Shown here: positions 47,678 through 56,274 of the stretch, one piece after another
How positions within the stretch are numbered: the stretch's first letter is position 1
How the letters are laid out: the number at the start of each line of letters is the position of its first letter
The notes under the pieces: model-generated
The model's database searches: none
What the model was told of the DNA's origin: nothing
Seen by the model: only the letters and a program-made list of their open reading frames with translations
Program-made: the position numbers and the translations under genes
Source: Spartobacteria bacterium
Lineage (GTDB): Bacteria; Verrucomicrobiota; Verrucomicrobiia; Chthoniobacterales; UBA10450
Direction of reading: 5' to 3'
Assembly: GCA_003134765.1 (NCBI GenBank)
Contig: PLCM01000006.1
Span: 62,001-126,000, forward strand
Length of the DNA: 64,000 nucleotides

Positions 47678-47703
47678 CTGTAGCCGGGATCGTCGATCCC
47701 GGC
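47678..47703. repeat. CTGTAGCCGGGATCGTCGAT palindrome
   Basis: CTGTAGCCGGGATCGTCGAT followed by CCCGGC: an inverted GCCGGGATC/GATCCCGGC pair. It matches, reversed, the second palindrome in the E1beta-E2 linker (1280-1305). The rest of this gap (47704-47850) shows no gene or clear signal. Confidence 0.8.
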
Positions 47704-47850
47704 CGCCTATGTCACCGGGTTGACGCTTTTTCGGACAAGCCGTAGCTGATCGCATTCTCGCGGGCGTAATATGTTATCTTTGAAGTCTCACCATGTCGGC
47801 ATCTACTCCAATCCCCATGGCGGATCGGCGGAACGCGATGTAGTGGAACT

Positions 47851-48345
47851 ATGAAATGCATCACCCGAGTCTTGATCGGATTCGGTTGCTTGTGCGCCGG
47901 CGCTCTGGCTCCGGCGACGGCTGTGGCATCACCAACGAAGCAAATAGAAGCAATCACGGATAAATTGCGCACGCCGGCGGAAGGAAGCGCCGAGCGGGAG
48001 GCCATCCTGGACGGACTCCGCCGACATTGGCAGGCGAGTCGAAATCCAGACGACGGCAAAACCTACCAAGGGAGAATCACATTTCACGTCGGTTACTTGA
48101 AGGTCCACAATGGGTGGGCCTGGGTATATGCCGACCTGCGTTCGTCCCTCCCCAAAGAGCGCTTCCCGGAGAACAGTGGCTTCCTGTTGCAGCTCAAGGC
48201 GCGGCGATGGGAGGTGATGAAGATGCCTCCGATGGATGATAACGGGGATGGAGCTTTCAAGCCTAGTCCCGGTGATCTGGAGGGAATCAGAAAAATGTAT
48301 CCATCGATTGCTACCGACATCATCCCGGTGGAGAAGCGCCGATAG
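47851..48345 (+). CDS. Secreted protein of unknown function
   Basis: A 164-residue product with a signal peptide (residues 1-27, cut near AVASPT). The mature part opens with a charged helix (QIEAITDKLRTPAEGSAERE) and then a beta region with ITFHVGYLKVHNGWAWVYAD and FLLQLKARRWEVMKMPPMDD. This layout resembles small periplasmic proteins with a lysozyme-inhibitor- or NTF2-like body, but no family is certain. No operon partner upstream; a small membrane protein gene follows after 35 bases. Confidence 0.65.
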   Translation: MKCITRVLIGFGCLCAGALAPATAVASPTKQIEAITDKLRTPAEGSAEREAILDGLRRHWQASRNPDDGKTYQGRITFHVGYLKVHNGWAWVYADLRSSLPKERFPENSGFLLQLKARRWEVMKMPPMDDNGDGAFKPSPGDLEGIRKMYPSIATDIIPVEKRR

Positions 48346-48380
48346 AGCCGGCCGGCATCGGTTATTCTTATGTTCGGTTT

Positions 48381-48605
48381 ATGACTTTCCGCTTTGATTT
48401 TCTTTACCTGATCGGGGCCGCCCTGTTTTTCTACACCGGTTATCACCAGTTTTACTTGCGGCGGAATGTTGATCAGCTCGAGCGTTCAGGAAAATTGACC
48501 CCGGAGGCCGCGATCCGAGTTCGGAAAAAACCGATGCGCTTGATTGGCTGGATGTGCTTTTTCGCGGGGGCAGGGTTTGTTTTTCTCAGCTTCGTGCGTT
48601 TGTGA
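48381..48605 (+). CDS. Small two-TM membrane protein
   Basis: A 74-residue protein with hydrophobic segments at about 5-22 (FDFLYLIGAALFFYTGYH) and 52-71 (LIGWMCFFAGAGFVFLSFV), joined by a basic loop (RRNVDQLERSGKLTPEAA). It ends 19 bases before the GT2 start and is probably co-transcribed with it. Function unknown. Confidence 0.65.
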   Translation: MTFRFDFLYLIGAALFFYTGYHQFYLRRNVDQLERSGKLTPEAAIRVRKKPMRLIGWMCFFAGAGFVFLSFVRL

Positions 48606-48624
48606 TCGCAAAGCACTTCACCCG

Positions 48625-49365
48625 ATGCAGACAGAGATCCGGCAAACCCTTGTCATTCCCGCCCACAACGAAGAAGCGCTGTTGCCGCGGTTGCTCGATA
48701 CCATCGACGTCGCGCGGACGCGCTATTCCTTTGGCGCGGATGCCATCGAAGTGATCGTTGCGGACAACGCGTCGACGGATCGCACCGCTGAGATTGCGGC
48801 GGCCCGGGGCTGTCGGGTGGTCTCGGTCGCGAAGCGCGCGATTGCCGCGGCCCGCAACGGAGGCGCCGCCGGCGCGCGGAGCCCGATCCTGGCGTTCACG
48901 GACGCGGACATGCAGATTCATCCCGATACCTTTGACGGGATCGAACGCGCGCTGTCGAACGACCGCATTGTGGGCGGGGCCACGGGCGTGACGCTGGAAC
49001 GCTGGTCGCTGGCGTTGGCCCTAACGTATGCAGCTTTTGTCCCGCTCGTCCTGGTGACCGGGATGGATACGGGCGTTGTGTTTTGTCGGCGGAACGATTT
49101 TGTAGCGGTTGGCGGGTACGACGAGAAACGACTTGTGGCGGAAGATGTGGCTTTTCTCTGGGCCCTGAGAAGGCTCGGTCGGTCTCGAAGGCAACAGTTG
49201 ATTCGGCTCCGCTCGATGAAGGCAGTCGCCTCGACGAGAAAATTCGATCGTTACGGGGACTGGCATTATTTTCGAGATCTGCCCGGCACAGCACTCGCGT
49301 GGCTGCGGGATCGCAATGCCACCGGGGACTTCATTCGGAGATATTGGTACAACGATCGTCCGTAG
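48625..49365 (+). CDS. Family 2 glycosyltransferase
   Basis: A 246-residue GT-A enzyme beginning at ATG 48625 with TLVIPAHNEEALLPRLLDTI. VIVADNASTDRTAEIA and LAFTDADMQIHPDTF supply the nucleotide and metal (DxD-like) sites, AEDVAFLWALRRLG the likely catalytic acidic residue. One hydrophobic segment (LALALTYAAFVPLVLVTGMD) may associate with the membrane. Acceptor unknown. Confidence 0.87.
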   Translation: MQTEIRQTLVIPAHNEEALLPRLLDTIDVARTRYSFGADAIEVIVADNASTDRTAEIAAARGCRVVSVAKRAIAAARNGGAAGARSPILAFTDADMQIHPDTFDGIERALSNDRIVGGATGVTLERWSLALALTYAAFVPLVLVTGMDTGVVFCRRNDFVAVGGYDEKRLVAEDVAFLWALRRLGRSRRQQLIRLRSMKAVASTRKFDRYGDWHYFRDLPGTALAWLRDRNATGDFIRRYWYNDRP

Positions 49366-49412
49366 TGAATGAAAGTCGAAAGTGCGGCTGGAATCTCTGC
49401 GCGCCGCTGGCG

Positions 49413-49489
49413 TTGTAGCGTGCGCTGTCCTCAGCGCATGTTTTTGAAATCTGAAAGGGAATATCCGCTGAGGACAGCGGACGCTACAA
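49413..49489. repeat. TTGTAGCGTGCGCTG palindromic repeat
   Basis: Arms TTGTAGCGTGCGCTGTCCTC and GAGGACAGCGGACGCTACAA. Same family as the inner repeats at 19743-19798 and 47525-47601, here un-nested in the gap after the GT2 gene. Confidence 0.88.
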
Positions 49490-49542
49490 AGGGCGCTGAC
49501 CTCAGGCTTCCGTCCTGTGGCCTCTGACTTTATCCTGAGCTC

Positions 49543-49722
49543 ATGTTCCGCGCGGCATCGTCGGCATCGTTGTTGGCTTTCCTCGCGATCTGCGGCGTGG
49601 TCGTCCCGAAACTCGAACTGATCTATCATGTCCCATATGCGTTGATCATTCCGGTCTGTATCGGTGGCGCGTTGATCGGGCACATCGCACTCACTCGGGC
49701 TTTGCTTCGGCGCGAAGCTTGA
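49543..49722 (+). CDS. 59-residue two-TM membrane protein
   Basis: Starts MFRAASSASLLAFLAICGVV and ends LTRALLRREA. Two hydrophobic segments (about 8-22 and 31-52, VPYALIIPVCIGGALIGHIA) with basic end residues fit a small inner-membrane protein. No family recognised. It is the first gene before the CDF exporter, with a 65-base gap. Confidence 0.55.
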   Translation: MFRAASSASLLAFLAICGVVVPKLELIYHVPYALIIPVCIGGALIGHIALTRALLRREA

Positions 49723-49787
49723 TCTTGTGGCCCGCCTCGCGCGATGCTCTTGCCGGGTTCCTGCTGCTCCATACTTTAGTTGAAACG

Positions 49788-50711
49788 ATGGCGCACGATC
49801 ACGATCATTCCGGGCATTCCCATTCACACGAGCCGCCAAGTAATAATGCGGCGTTTGTGATCGGGACGGTTTTGAACCTCGGGTTCGTGGGGGCGGAGGT
49901 TTTTTACGGACTGGCGGCGCATTCGCTCGCCCTTATTTCGGACGCCGGGCATAACCTGAGTGACGTTTTCTGTCTGCTGCTCGCCTGGGGAGCGATGCAT
50001 CTGACGAAGTCGGCACCCACGAAACGCCGCACGTATGGATGGCGGCGATCCTCAATTCTCGCGGCGCTGAGTAACGCGGTAATTCTCCTGGTAGTGGTGG
50101 GCGGGATCACGGTCGAGGCGATTCGAAGATTTGCGCATCCGGAACAAGTGGCGGGCGGAACGGTGATGGCAGTGGCGGCGATCGGGATCGTGGTCAACAC
50201 GATCTCCGCACTGCTCTTCATGGCGGGGCGGAAACGGGATTTGAATTTGAAGGGCGCGTTTTTGCACATGGCGGGAGACGCGGTGGTTTCAGTGGGCGTG
50301 GTGATCGCGGCGTTCGCCATGCGGATGACGGGATGGCATTGGCTCGATCCGGCGGTAAGTCTTGGCGTCGGCGCCGTGATTGTCTGGGGGACATGGGGAC
50401 TGCTGCGGGAATCGATCAATCTGTCGATGGACGCCGTACCGGAAGGAATCGATCCGGATGCGGTGGAGAATTATCTGGAAAAACTTCCGGGCGTGACCGC
50501 GGTGCACGATCTGCATATCTGGGCGATGAGCACGACGGAGGTGGCGCTGACGGTGCACCTGGTGATGGCGGAACTACCGTGCAGCGATCTGTTCCTGCAT
50601 GATGTCGGCGATGTGCTGCGCGAACGGTTCGGGATCGGACACGCGACGACGCAGATCGAGTGCGGTGATTGCGATCGCGATTGCCGGCAGGCCCCGGTTC
50701 ACGTGGTTTAA
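49788..50711 (+). CDS. Cation diffusion facilitator (CzcD/ZitB-like metal exporter)
   Basis: A 307-residue six-TM proton-coupled divalent metal exporter. ATG 49788 begins the His-rich metal-catching tail MAHDHDHSGHSHSH. Transport-site residues are in HSLALISDAGHNLSDV (TM2) and HMAGDAVVSVG (TM5). The C-terminal cytoplasmic domain contains VHDLHIWAMSTTEVALTVHL and ends with a Cys-rich ECGDCDRDC. Zn/Co/Cd is the usual substrate. Confidence 0.9.
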   Translation: MAHDHDHSGHSHSHEPPSNNAAFVIGTVLNLGFVGAEVFYGLAAHSLALISDAGHNLSDVFCLLLAWGAMHLTKSAPTKRRTYGWRRSSILAALSNAVILLVVVGGITVEAIRRFAHPEQVAGGTVMAVAAIGIVVNTISALLFMAGRKRDLNLKGAFLHMAGDAVVSVGVVIAAFAMRMTGWHWLDPAVSLGVGAVIVWGTWGLLRESINLSMDAVPEGIDPDAVENYLEKLPGVTAVHDLHIWAMSTTEVALTVHLVMAELPCSDLFLHDVGDVLRERFGIGHATTQIECGDCDRDCRQAPVHVV

Positions 50712-50715
50712 AATT

Positions 50716-50806
50716 CCTGCTCCTGATCTTGATCCTGCTCATGATCCTTCCCTGAAGCGAACGGATTAGACCGAGATCAAGAGCAAGATTAGGATCATGA
50801 GCAGGA
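50716..50806. repeat. CTGATCTTGATCCTGCTCATG inverted repeat
   Basis: TCCTGCTCCTGATCTTGATC on the left and GATCAAGAGCAAGATTAGGA with ATCATGAGCAGGAG on the right form a long imperfect hairpin in the gap between the CDF gene and the protease gene. Confidence 0.75.
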
Positions 50807-50866
50807 GAACCCGATGCCAAAGCGGGTTGCTTTATCGATCATCTGTTTCATCTTTGCGACTTTGCG

Positions 50867-52450
50867 ATGAGGCGCTGGGCAATCTTATCAATTTCGTTGC
50901 TGTTCGCGGTTGACGCGCGGGCACAACAGAAAAGTCCACCGGAGCCGCCGGGCGACCAGAAGCCCACGCCTTCCCCGGTTGCTCAGGCTCCCTCTGTCAT
51001 TGTCGCGCCGCCAGCCCGGCCGAATGGGCCGATCCAAAAAAGCCTGGTGCGCATCACGTCGACGGAAGTGGAACCGGACTATCGCGCGCCGTGGAACTCG
51101 GGCGGCGTGCAGCGCGGCATCGGCGCGGGATTCGTCATCGAGGGCAACCGGATCATGACGAACGCCCACGTGGTGAGCAACAGCCGCTACCTGACGGTCG
51201 AGCGGGACGGCGACCCGAACAAATATCCGGCGACAGTTTTATTTGTGGCGCACGATTGCGACCTGGCGCTGCTGAAAGTGGCTTCAGCGGATTTTTTCAA
51301 AAATATGGTGCCGCTAACTTTCGGCGGAATTCCGGAACTGGAATCGACGGTATCGGCCTACGGTTATCCCTTGGGAGGCGAGCGCATGTCGGTCACGACC
51401 GGCATCGTTTCTCGGATCGACTTCACGCTCTACACGCATTCGTCGGTCGACTCTCATCTCGCGATCCAGATCAGCGCCCAGATTAATCCGGGAAACAGCG
51501 GAGGGCCGGTCATGCAGGACGGGAAGGTGATGGGGGTCGCGTTTCAGGGTTACAGCGGCGACGTGGCGCAAGGCGTCGCCTATATGATTCCGACTCCGGT
51601 CATCCGGCGTTTTCTCCAGGACATCTCGGACGGGCATTACGATCGTTACGTCGATCTCGGGATCACTTACGCGAAACTTCAGAACCCGGCGCAGCGGCAT
51701 TTCCTTGGTTTAAAAGATGACGATCGCGGCGCGCTCGTCGGGACGGTGATTGCGGCCGGCCCAGCCGCGAACAGCCTCCAGGCCGGCGACGTCCTGCTGG
51801 CGATCGACGATCACCCGATCGCGAGCGATGCAACGGTCGAGTTGGACGGTTCGCGGGTGGACATGCCGGAGGTGGTCGAGCGCAAATTCAAGGGCGACAA
51901 AGTGAAGCTCGATGTCTGGCGGGACAAGAAGCCGTTAACGGTGAACATCGAGCTTGGTTCGGTCTGGCCTTATCTTTATCTCGCCCACGGCTACGACGTG
52001 AAGCCGCGCTATGTGGTCTACGGCGGGCTGGTTTTCCAACCGCTCTCGCTCGACCTGATCGATGCTTATGCACCGACAGATGTGCGCATCCGGCATTACT
52101 TCGATTATTTCGTGATCGAGCAAATTTATCTCGATCATCCGGAAGTCGTCATCCTGACGAACATTCTGCCGGATCCGACCAATACGTATCTCGCGGCCTA
52201 TCGCGCCAGCATTGTCGACGAAGTGAACGGGAAGAAAATCCGGAAACTAGACGACCTGGCGGCGGCGTTCGCGGAGAAAGCCGATCGATTTGTCGTGCGG
52301 ATGATTGGCGATGGGCCGCCGCTCGTCCTCGACCCGAAAGAAGTGGAATCGGCACGGGAACGAATCAAGAAGCGGTACAACGTGCTCGTTGATCAGAACC
52401 TCGAGGAACAGCCGAGCAAGCCGACTCCGGCAGACCAGACGAAAAACTGA
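50867..52450 (+). CDS. Deg/HtrA-like periplasmic serine protease, catalytically intact
   Basis: A 527-residue product with a signal peptide (1-19), a Pro-rich spacer and a trypsin-like domain. The triad is visible: His in MTNAHVVSN, Asp in HDCDLALLKV, Ser in INPGNSGGPV. A PDZ domain (about 275-365, ALVGTVIAAGPAANSLQAGD) follows, then a second PDZ-like domain with YGGLVFQPLSLDLIDAY, the arrangement known from plant Deg9/Deg10-type proteases. Its stop overlaps the start of the next gene by one base (TGATG), so the two are translationally coupled. Confidence 0.88.
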   Translation: MRRWAILSISLLFAVDARAQQKSPPEPPGDQKPTPSPVAQAPSVIVAPPARPNGPIQKSLVRITSTEVEPDYRAPWNSGGVQRGIGAGFVIEGNRIMTNAHVVSNSRYLTVERDGDPNKYPATVLFVAHDCDLALLKVASADFFKNMVPLTFGGIPELESTVSAYGYPLGGERMSVTTGIVSRIDFTLYTHSSVDSHLAIQISAQINPGNSGGPVMQDGKVMGVAFQGYSGDVAQGVAYMIPTPVIRRFLQDISDGHYDRYVDLGITYAKLQNPAQRHFLGLKDDDRGALVGTVIAAGPAANSLQAGDVLLAIDDHPIASDATVELDGSRVDMPEVVERKFKGDKVKLDVWRDKKPLTVNIELGSVWPYLYLAHGYDVKPRYVVYGGLVFQPLSLDLIDAYAPTDVRIRHYFDYFVIEQIYLDHPEVVILTNILPDPTNTYLAAYRASIVDEVNGKKIRKLDDLAAAFAEKADRFVVRMIGDGPPLVLDPKEVESARERIKKRYNVLVDQNLEEQPSKPTPADQTKN

Positions 52451-54030
52451 TGAAGGCATTCTTCAATCCTGGTAGGGCGAGACTCTGTCGAGCCGCGGGC
52501 GTTGAACGCGCCAGGATCGGCTCGACGGAGTCCCGTCCTACCAAAAGAAGCGTAGGGCTCGCGATCGTCGCTCTTCTATTGCCGCTGACGGCATTCGCCG
52601 CGACGAAAGGTCCTGAGACGGTCGTGAAGCCGAAGGAACTTTCGCTCGTGCGCGTGAACGTGACCGGGCAGCCCTATGATTTCGTGCGGCCGTGGCAAAA
52701 GAAGGCGCCGTTTTCGAAGCGGGCGCTGGGCGCGGTCCTCCCCGGCGGTCGCGTGCTCGTGACGGCGGACCTGGTGGCGAACCAAAATTATGTCGAACTG
52801 GAACGCGCCGAATCGGGAGAAAAGACGGCGGCGAATGTTGTCGTGGTCGATTACGAATCGAATCTGGCGTTGCTCGAGCCGACGGATAAGAAATTTCTCG
52901 ACGGACTGACACCCTTGCAACTGGCGCTGGACACCGTCGTGGGCGATCGCCTCGCTGCGTTGCAGCTTGAATCCACCGGCGCGCTCGTTCTGACGGAAGG
53001 GCTTGTGACGACGATCCAGATGACGCGTTACCCGGCGGACCTCGGCCAGTTCCTGACCTATCGCGTGAGCATGTCGCTGCAGTATCGCGACAACAGCTAC
53101 ACCGTGCCGCTCGTCAAGAACAACAAGCTCGCCGCGCTGCTCCTCCGGTTTGATCAGCGGACGCAGGTGGTGGATGCGATTCCAGCGCCGATCATCGCGC
53201 ATTTCCTCAAGGACGCCGAAAAGCAGCCCTACCGGGGTTTTCCGGCGGCCGGTTTTGGATTTTTCCCGACGCGTGACCCGCAGTTGCGGAAGTTCGCGGA
53301 GGAAACGGGTAAACCCGCGGGCGTCTACGTGACCAGCGTCGATCCAAGTTCGCCGGCGGCGAAAGCCGGTTTGCAGGTGGGCGACATCGTGGTCAGCGTC
53401 GGCAACAACGAGATCGACCAAAACGGGAACTACGTCGATCCGCTCTATGGCAAGATTGAGTTCACGAATCTGATTACGGCCAAGGCATTCGCCGGTGACA
53501 CGCTTCAGCTTCATATCCAACGCGCGGGAAAACCGATGCAAATGGATCTCGCCCTGACACATCGCAACGCCGACGACTACGTCATTCCGCCCTACAGCCT
53601 CGATCGCGCCCCGCTGTATTACGTTCTCGGCGGGTTGATCTTCGAGGAGCTTTCCCGCCAATATCTCCGCGAATGGGGCGCCAATTGGATGAAGGACGCG
53701 CCGCAACGGTTGGTTTACAAGGATCGCTTCCAATCGGAGCTTTATCCGGAGGGCAATCGGCGGGTCGTGGTGCTGACCCAGGTGCTGCCGGCCAACACGA
53801 CGATTGGTTATGACGAGGTCGCGTATCTCACCGTGAGGAAAGTGAACGGCAAGGAAGTGAAATCGCTCGCCGACCTGGCGGGAGCCGTGAAGCAGCCGGT
53901 GGACGGATTCATCACCATCGAAACAGAAGAAGATCCGAAGCAGATCGCGCTCGATGCGAAGCAGGTCGACGCCGAAGCGGAAGCGCTGATGCAGAATTAC
54001 GGTTTGCCGGCGCTGCAGCGGCTGGAATGA
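52450..54030 (+). CDS. Deg/HtrA-like protein without catalytic triad (pseudoprotease)
   Basis: A 526-residue paralogue of the upstream protease with the same order: signal peptide, trypsin-like fold, PDZ (GVYVTSVDPSSPAAKAGLQV), PDZ-like (LGGLIFEELSRQYLREWG). At the active-site positions the His region reads VTADLVAN (His to Asp), the Asp region ESNLALLEP (Asp to Asn), and GNSGGP is replaced by DNSYTVP, so it should not cleave. It probably binds substrate or the active partner. The signal peptide n-region carries a 24-codon palindromic repeat (52471-52542); without it the start would read MKAFFNPKRSVGLAIV. Confidence 0.85.
   Translation: MKAFFNPGRARLCRAAGVERARIGSTESRPTKRSVGLAIVALLLPLTAFAATKGPETVVKPKELSLVRVNVTGQPYDFVRPWQKKAPFSKRALGAVLPGGRVLVTADLVANQNYVELERAESGEKTAANVVVVDYESNLALLEPTDKKFLDGLTPLQLALDTVVGDRLAALQLESTGALVLTEGLVTTIQMTRYPADLGQFLTYRVSMSLQYRDNSYTVPLVKNNKLAALLLRFDQRTQVVDAIPAPIIAHFLKDAEKQPYRGFPAAGFGFFPTRDPQLRKFAEETGKPAGVYVTSVDPSSPAAKAGLQVGDIVVSVGNNEIDQNGNYVDPLYGKIEFTNLITAKAFAGDTLQLHIQRAGKPMQMDLALTHRNADDYVIPPYSLDRAPLYYVLGGLIFEELSRQYLREWGANWMKDAPQRLVYKDRFQSELYPEGNRRVVVLTQVLPANTTIGYDEVAYLTVRKVNGKEVKSLADLAGAVKQPVDGFITIETEEDPKQIALDAKQVDAEAEALMQNYGLPALQRLE
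52471..52542. repeat. 72-base palindromic element inserted in frame in a signal peptide
   Basis: GGTAGGGCGAGACTCTGTCG at the left and GGAGTCCCGTCCTACC at the right. It is exactly 72 bases, as is the intergenic copy at 29049-29120, and contributes exactly 24 codons to the pseudoprotease gene. Confidence 0.88.
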
Positions 54031-54052
54031 GCGATAGAGGTCCGGTTTGTTA

Positions 54053-54135
54053 GTCATCCCGAGCGCAGTCGAGGGATCCCGCGAAACGACGAGCGGCGGG
54101 GTCCTTCGACTCCGCTTCGCTCCGCTCAGGATGAC
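54053..54135. repeat. GTCATCCCGAGCG-type palindromic repeat
   Basis: Arms GTCATCCCGAGCGCAGTCGA and TCCGCTCAGGATGAC with a GGGATCCC core. It sits between the convergent pseudoprotease and PafA-family genes. Confidence 0.85.
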
Positions 54136-54160
54136 ACGTTAAACTGCCGATCCTAATTAC

Positions 54161-55591
54161 TTACTCTTCGCTTCGCACCGGCCGCGAAGGGCGAGGTTGA
54201 GAAAGGAACTTTGCTACCTCCTCGGTATACACGTCGAACGGATTCCCCATGACGAGGAAGTCGCGGTTATCACAGGCGATTGAGTCCCAGTTAATCACAT
54301 AGGGTTGATCGCTTTTCTGGAACCAGGCGACGGCCAGGGCGCGGCCGCAGGCGCGGGTGTTCGCGGGCGGATGAAAACTGGCAGCGGGATGCCGGACGCT
54401 GTTGTTCCATTCGCCAATCCTCTTCGCCGGTGTCACGCCGAAGAACAGCCCTTTTGCCGGGTCGATGTTGTGATACTCGAGGTCGAGGCTTTGCAGCCAC
54501 GGGTCCTCCCACCCGATACCCTCGGATTCCATGAAAGCTTCGAGCAGCCATTTTTTGGTGATCCAATCGACGCCCCCAATGAGGGCTTCGGGTTTGCTGG
54601 TCAATGCTTCGAGCGTGAAGCTCCAGCTCTCGAGCAACCAATCCGTTTCTTCGTCCGTGCCGCCGAGATGGGCGCGCGCCAACTCGTAGAATTGCCATTG
54701 AATGTCGAGCGCGCCGATGGTCTTGCCATTCTCCAGGCGCACGATCCAGGCACCGGTCGCGTCGCGGGAGACGTCGCGCGTGCTTTGAACGGCATCGGCG
54801 AGAATAAAATTCTTTGGGAGCCGCCCGTCCTCGAGGAGCGACAGCACGCAGGCGGTCGTCCCGATTTTCAACGCCGTCGCAAACGGGCTCATGTTCGAGT
54901 CGCCGATGAGCAGATGAAGCCGGCGATATTTTCGATAATCGGCCAGCGGCTCATCGCGCGCGTTGATGATGGCACGGTTGAACTGCACCCACTGGTAGAT
55001 GTCGTTGACGATGTGGTCGGCCCGCTGGCTGAGCTGGAAATCGACGTGGACCTCCGGCTGCGGCAGCTGGAAATCGAACGCGAGCGGGTTCGCCTGCCCG
55101 ACCCGGCCGGCGCCGGTGAAAATCTGGCGGGTAGCGAGAAAGGCGAGCAGCGTGCCGAGGACCGGCGGCGTGAACTGCGCCTCGCGTTTCATCAGGTAAT
55201 TCTCATGGCAGCCGAAGGTGGCGCCGGTGTTATGATCGACGTTGTTCTTGATGAACGAGACCCGGTCGGCGGCGCCCAAATTCTCGAGCGCCGATTGCAG
55301 CAGTTGATCGCCCGCGATGTCGTAGGTCACGACATCCCGCAGGTGGAGGCACTCCGGTGAGGCGTACTCGATGTGGCCCATGTCGAGATACAGCCGCCCG
55401 CCGTTAAGGAGGAAACCGCCATTGCCGGGCGGTTCCTCATAATCCCGATAGTGAAGGTCGATCGCGCCGGCCTGCGCTTTCCGGAAGAGAAAATTCTTTA
55501 CGCGCACCGGCCAGGCGTCGGTGTGGGCACGGCCCTCCTCGCTGCTCACGAGGCAGCCGTATTCGGTTTCGATGCCGGCAACGCGATCCAT
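54161..55591 (-). CDS. pafA: PafA/Dop family carboxylate-amine ligase or deamidase (Pup/UBact-type conjugation)
   Basis: A 476-residue member of the glutamine-synthetase-like family that attaches or processes Pup-type tags. Matches include GIETEYG at the start (PafA-like; Dop has TEVEYG), LLNGGRLYLDMGHIEYASPE, FKNNVDH-type IKNNVDHNTGATFGCHENYL, FLATRQIFTGAGRV, INARDEPLADYRKYRRLHLL and GDSNMSPFAT. The long Dop-specific loop before the NGGRLYLD motif is absent, which favours the ligase. No proteasome, Pup/UBact or second family gene is in the window. The C-terminal RPSRPVRSEE is a charged tail. Confidence 0.85.
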   Translation of the reverse strand: MDRVAGIETEYGCLVSSEEGRAHTDAWPVRVKNFLFRKAQAGAIDLHYRDYEEPPGNGGFLLNGGRLYLDMGHIEYASPECLHLRDVVTYDIAGDQLLQSALENLGAADRVSFIKNNVDHNTGATFGCHENYLMKREAQFTPPVLGTLLAFLATRQIFTGAGRVGQANPLAFDFQLPQPEVHVDFQLSQRADHIVNDIYQWVQFNRAIINARDEPLADYRKYRRLHLLIGDSNMSPFATALKIGTTACVLSLLEDGRLPKNFILADAVQSTRDVSRDATGAWIVRLENGKTIGALDIQWQFYELARAHLGGTDEETDWLLESWSFTLEALTSKPEALIGGVDWITKKWLLEAFMESEGIGWEDPWLQSLDLEYHNIDPAKGLFFGVTPAKRIGEWNNSVRHPAASFHPPANTRACGRALAVAWFQKSDQPYVINWDSIACDNRDFLVMGNPFDVYTEEVAKFLSQPRPSRPVRSEE

Positions 55592-55666
55592 CTAAAACTC
55601 CGTTACTGAACCAGACGATTGAGAATCACTCAATCGCGTCGTCGCTGCAATTCAATCCCCAAAGAT

Positions 55667-55767
55667 GTTATCCCGAGCGAAGTCGAGGGACCTCTAACTT
55701 TGCCTTGCTCGCTGACGCTCGCGAAATAAGAGGTTCTTCGACTCCGCTTTGCTGCGCTCAGAATGAC
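55667..55767. repeat. GTTATCCCGAGCG-type palindromic repeat
   Basis: Arms GTTATCCCGAGCGAAGTCGA and TGCTGCGCTCAGAATGAC, with an internal CTTGCTCGCTGACGCTCGCG palindrome. It fills most of the divergent gap before the DUF5069 gene. Confidence 0.8.
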
Positions 55768-55839
55768 AGTTGGGTTTGGCTTCGAATCTGCCTCAGCGTG
55801 TTCTGGCGAATCGAACGACGGAGCGCTAGACTTGTGCGC

Positions 55840-56274
55840 ATGAAGGAATTTCCGGTGCGGAGTCCGTCGGAAAAAATTGGCGGGCTGGTCCATTTCGGTC
55901 GGATGCTCGACAAGATTCGCGTGCACGGCCGCGGCGAATTGCCGGCCGAATACGAGCCGAATCTCGGCAAAGGTTTCGACGCGAAATGTTGCGCGTTCTT
56001 GCACATCGATTACGTCGAGTTGGCAACGCGGGTGAGAAACGGTGCGAGCGACGGCGAGATCCTGGAGTGGGCGTTCACTTCGGGGAGACGGCCAAGTGAC
56101 GATGAGATCACGATGTGGAACGAATTCATGCGCAAGTTCGGCTGGTGCGATCACGCCGCCGAGATTCTCGCGCGGCGAAAACGCGAAGCCGGCATGGCCC
56201 ATCGGGCCGAGATCGAAACGATGTTTCAGTTCATCGATGCGGACGAGGGAAGAACAGTGACATGTGACGTGTGA
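55840..56274 (+). CDS. DUF5069 family protein
   Basis: A 144-residue protein starting MKEFPVRSPSEKIGGLVHFG. The family features are LVHFGRMLDKIRVHGRGELP near the start, CAFLHIDYVEL, and EWAFTSGRRPSDDEITMWNE. DUF5069 is common in Verrucomicrobia and Planctomycetes and of unknown function. The last six residues (TVTCDV) are encoded by the GTGACATGTGACG repeat that follows. Confidence 0.8.
   Translation: MKEFPVRSPSEKIGGLVHFGRMLDKIRVHGRGELPAEYEPNLGKGFDAKCCAFLHIDYVELATRVRNGASDGEILEWAFTSGRRPSDDEITMWNEFMRKFGWCDHAAEILARRKREAGMAHRAEIETMFQFIDADEGRTVTCDV

Noticed and set aside
52576..54057. 493-residue minus-strand frame opposite the pseudoprotease
   Set aside because: Antisense to a gene with recognisable PDZ domains; His/Arg-rich shadow composition with no domain signature.
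54161..54200. PafA C-terminal RPSRPVRSEE as a fused Pup/UBact tag
   Set aside because: It lacks a GGE/GGQ end and is only a short charged tail.
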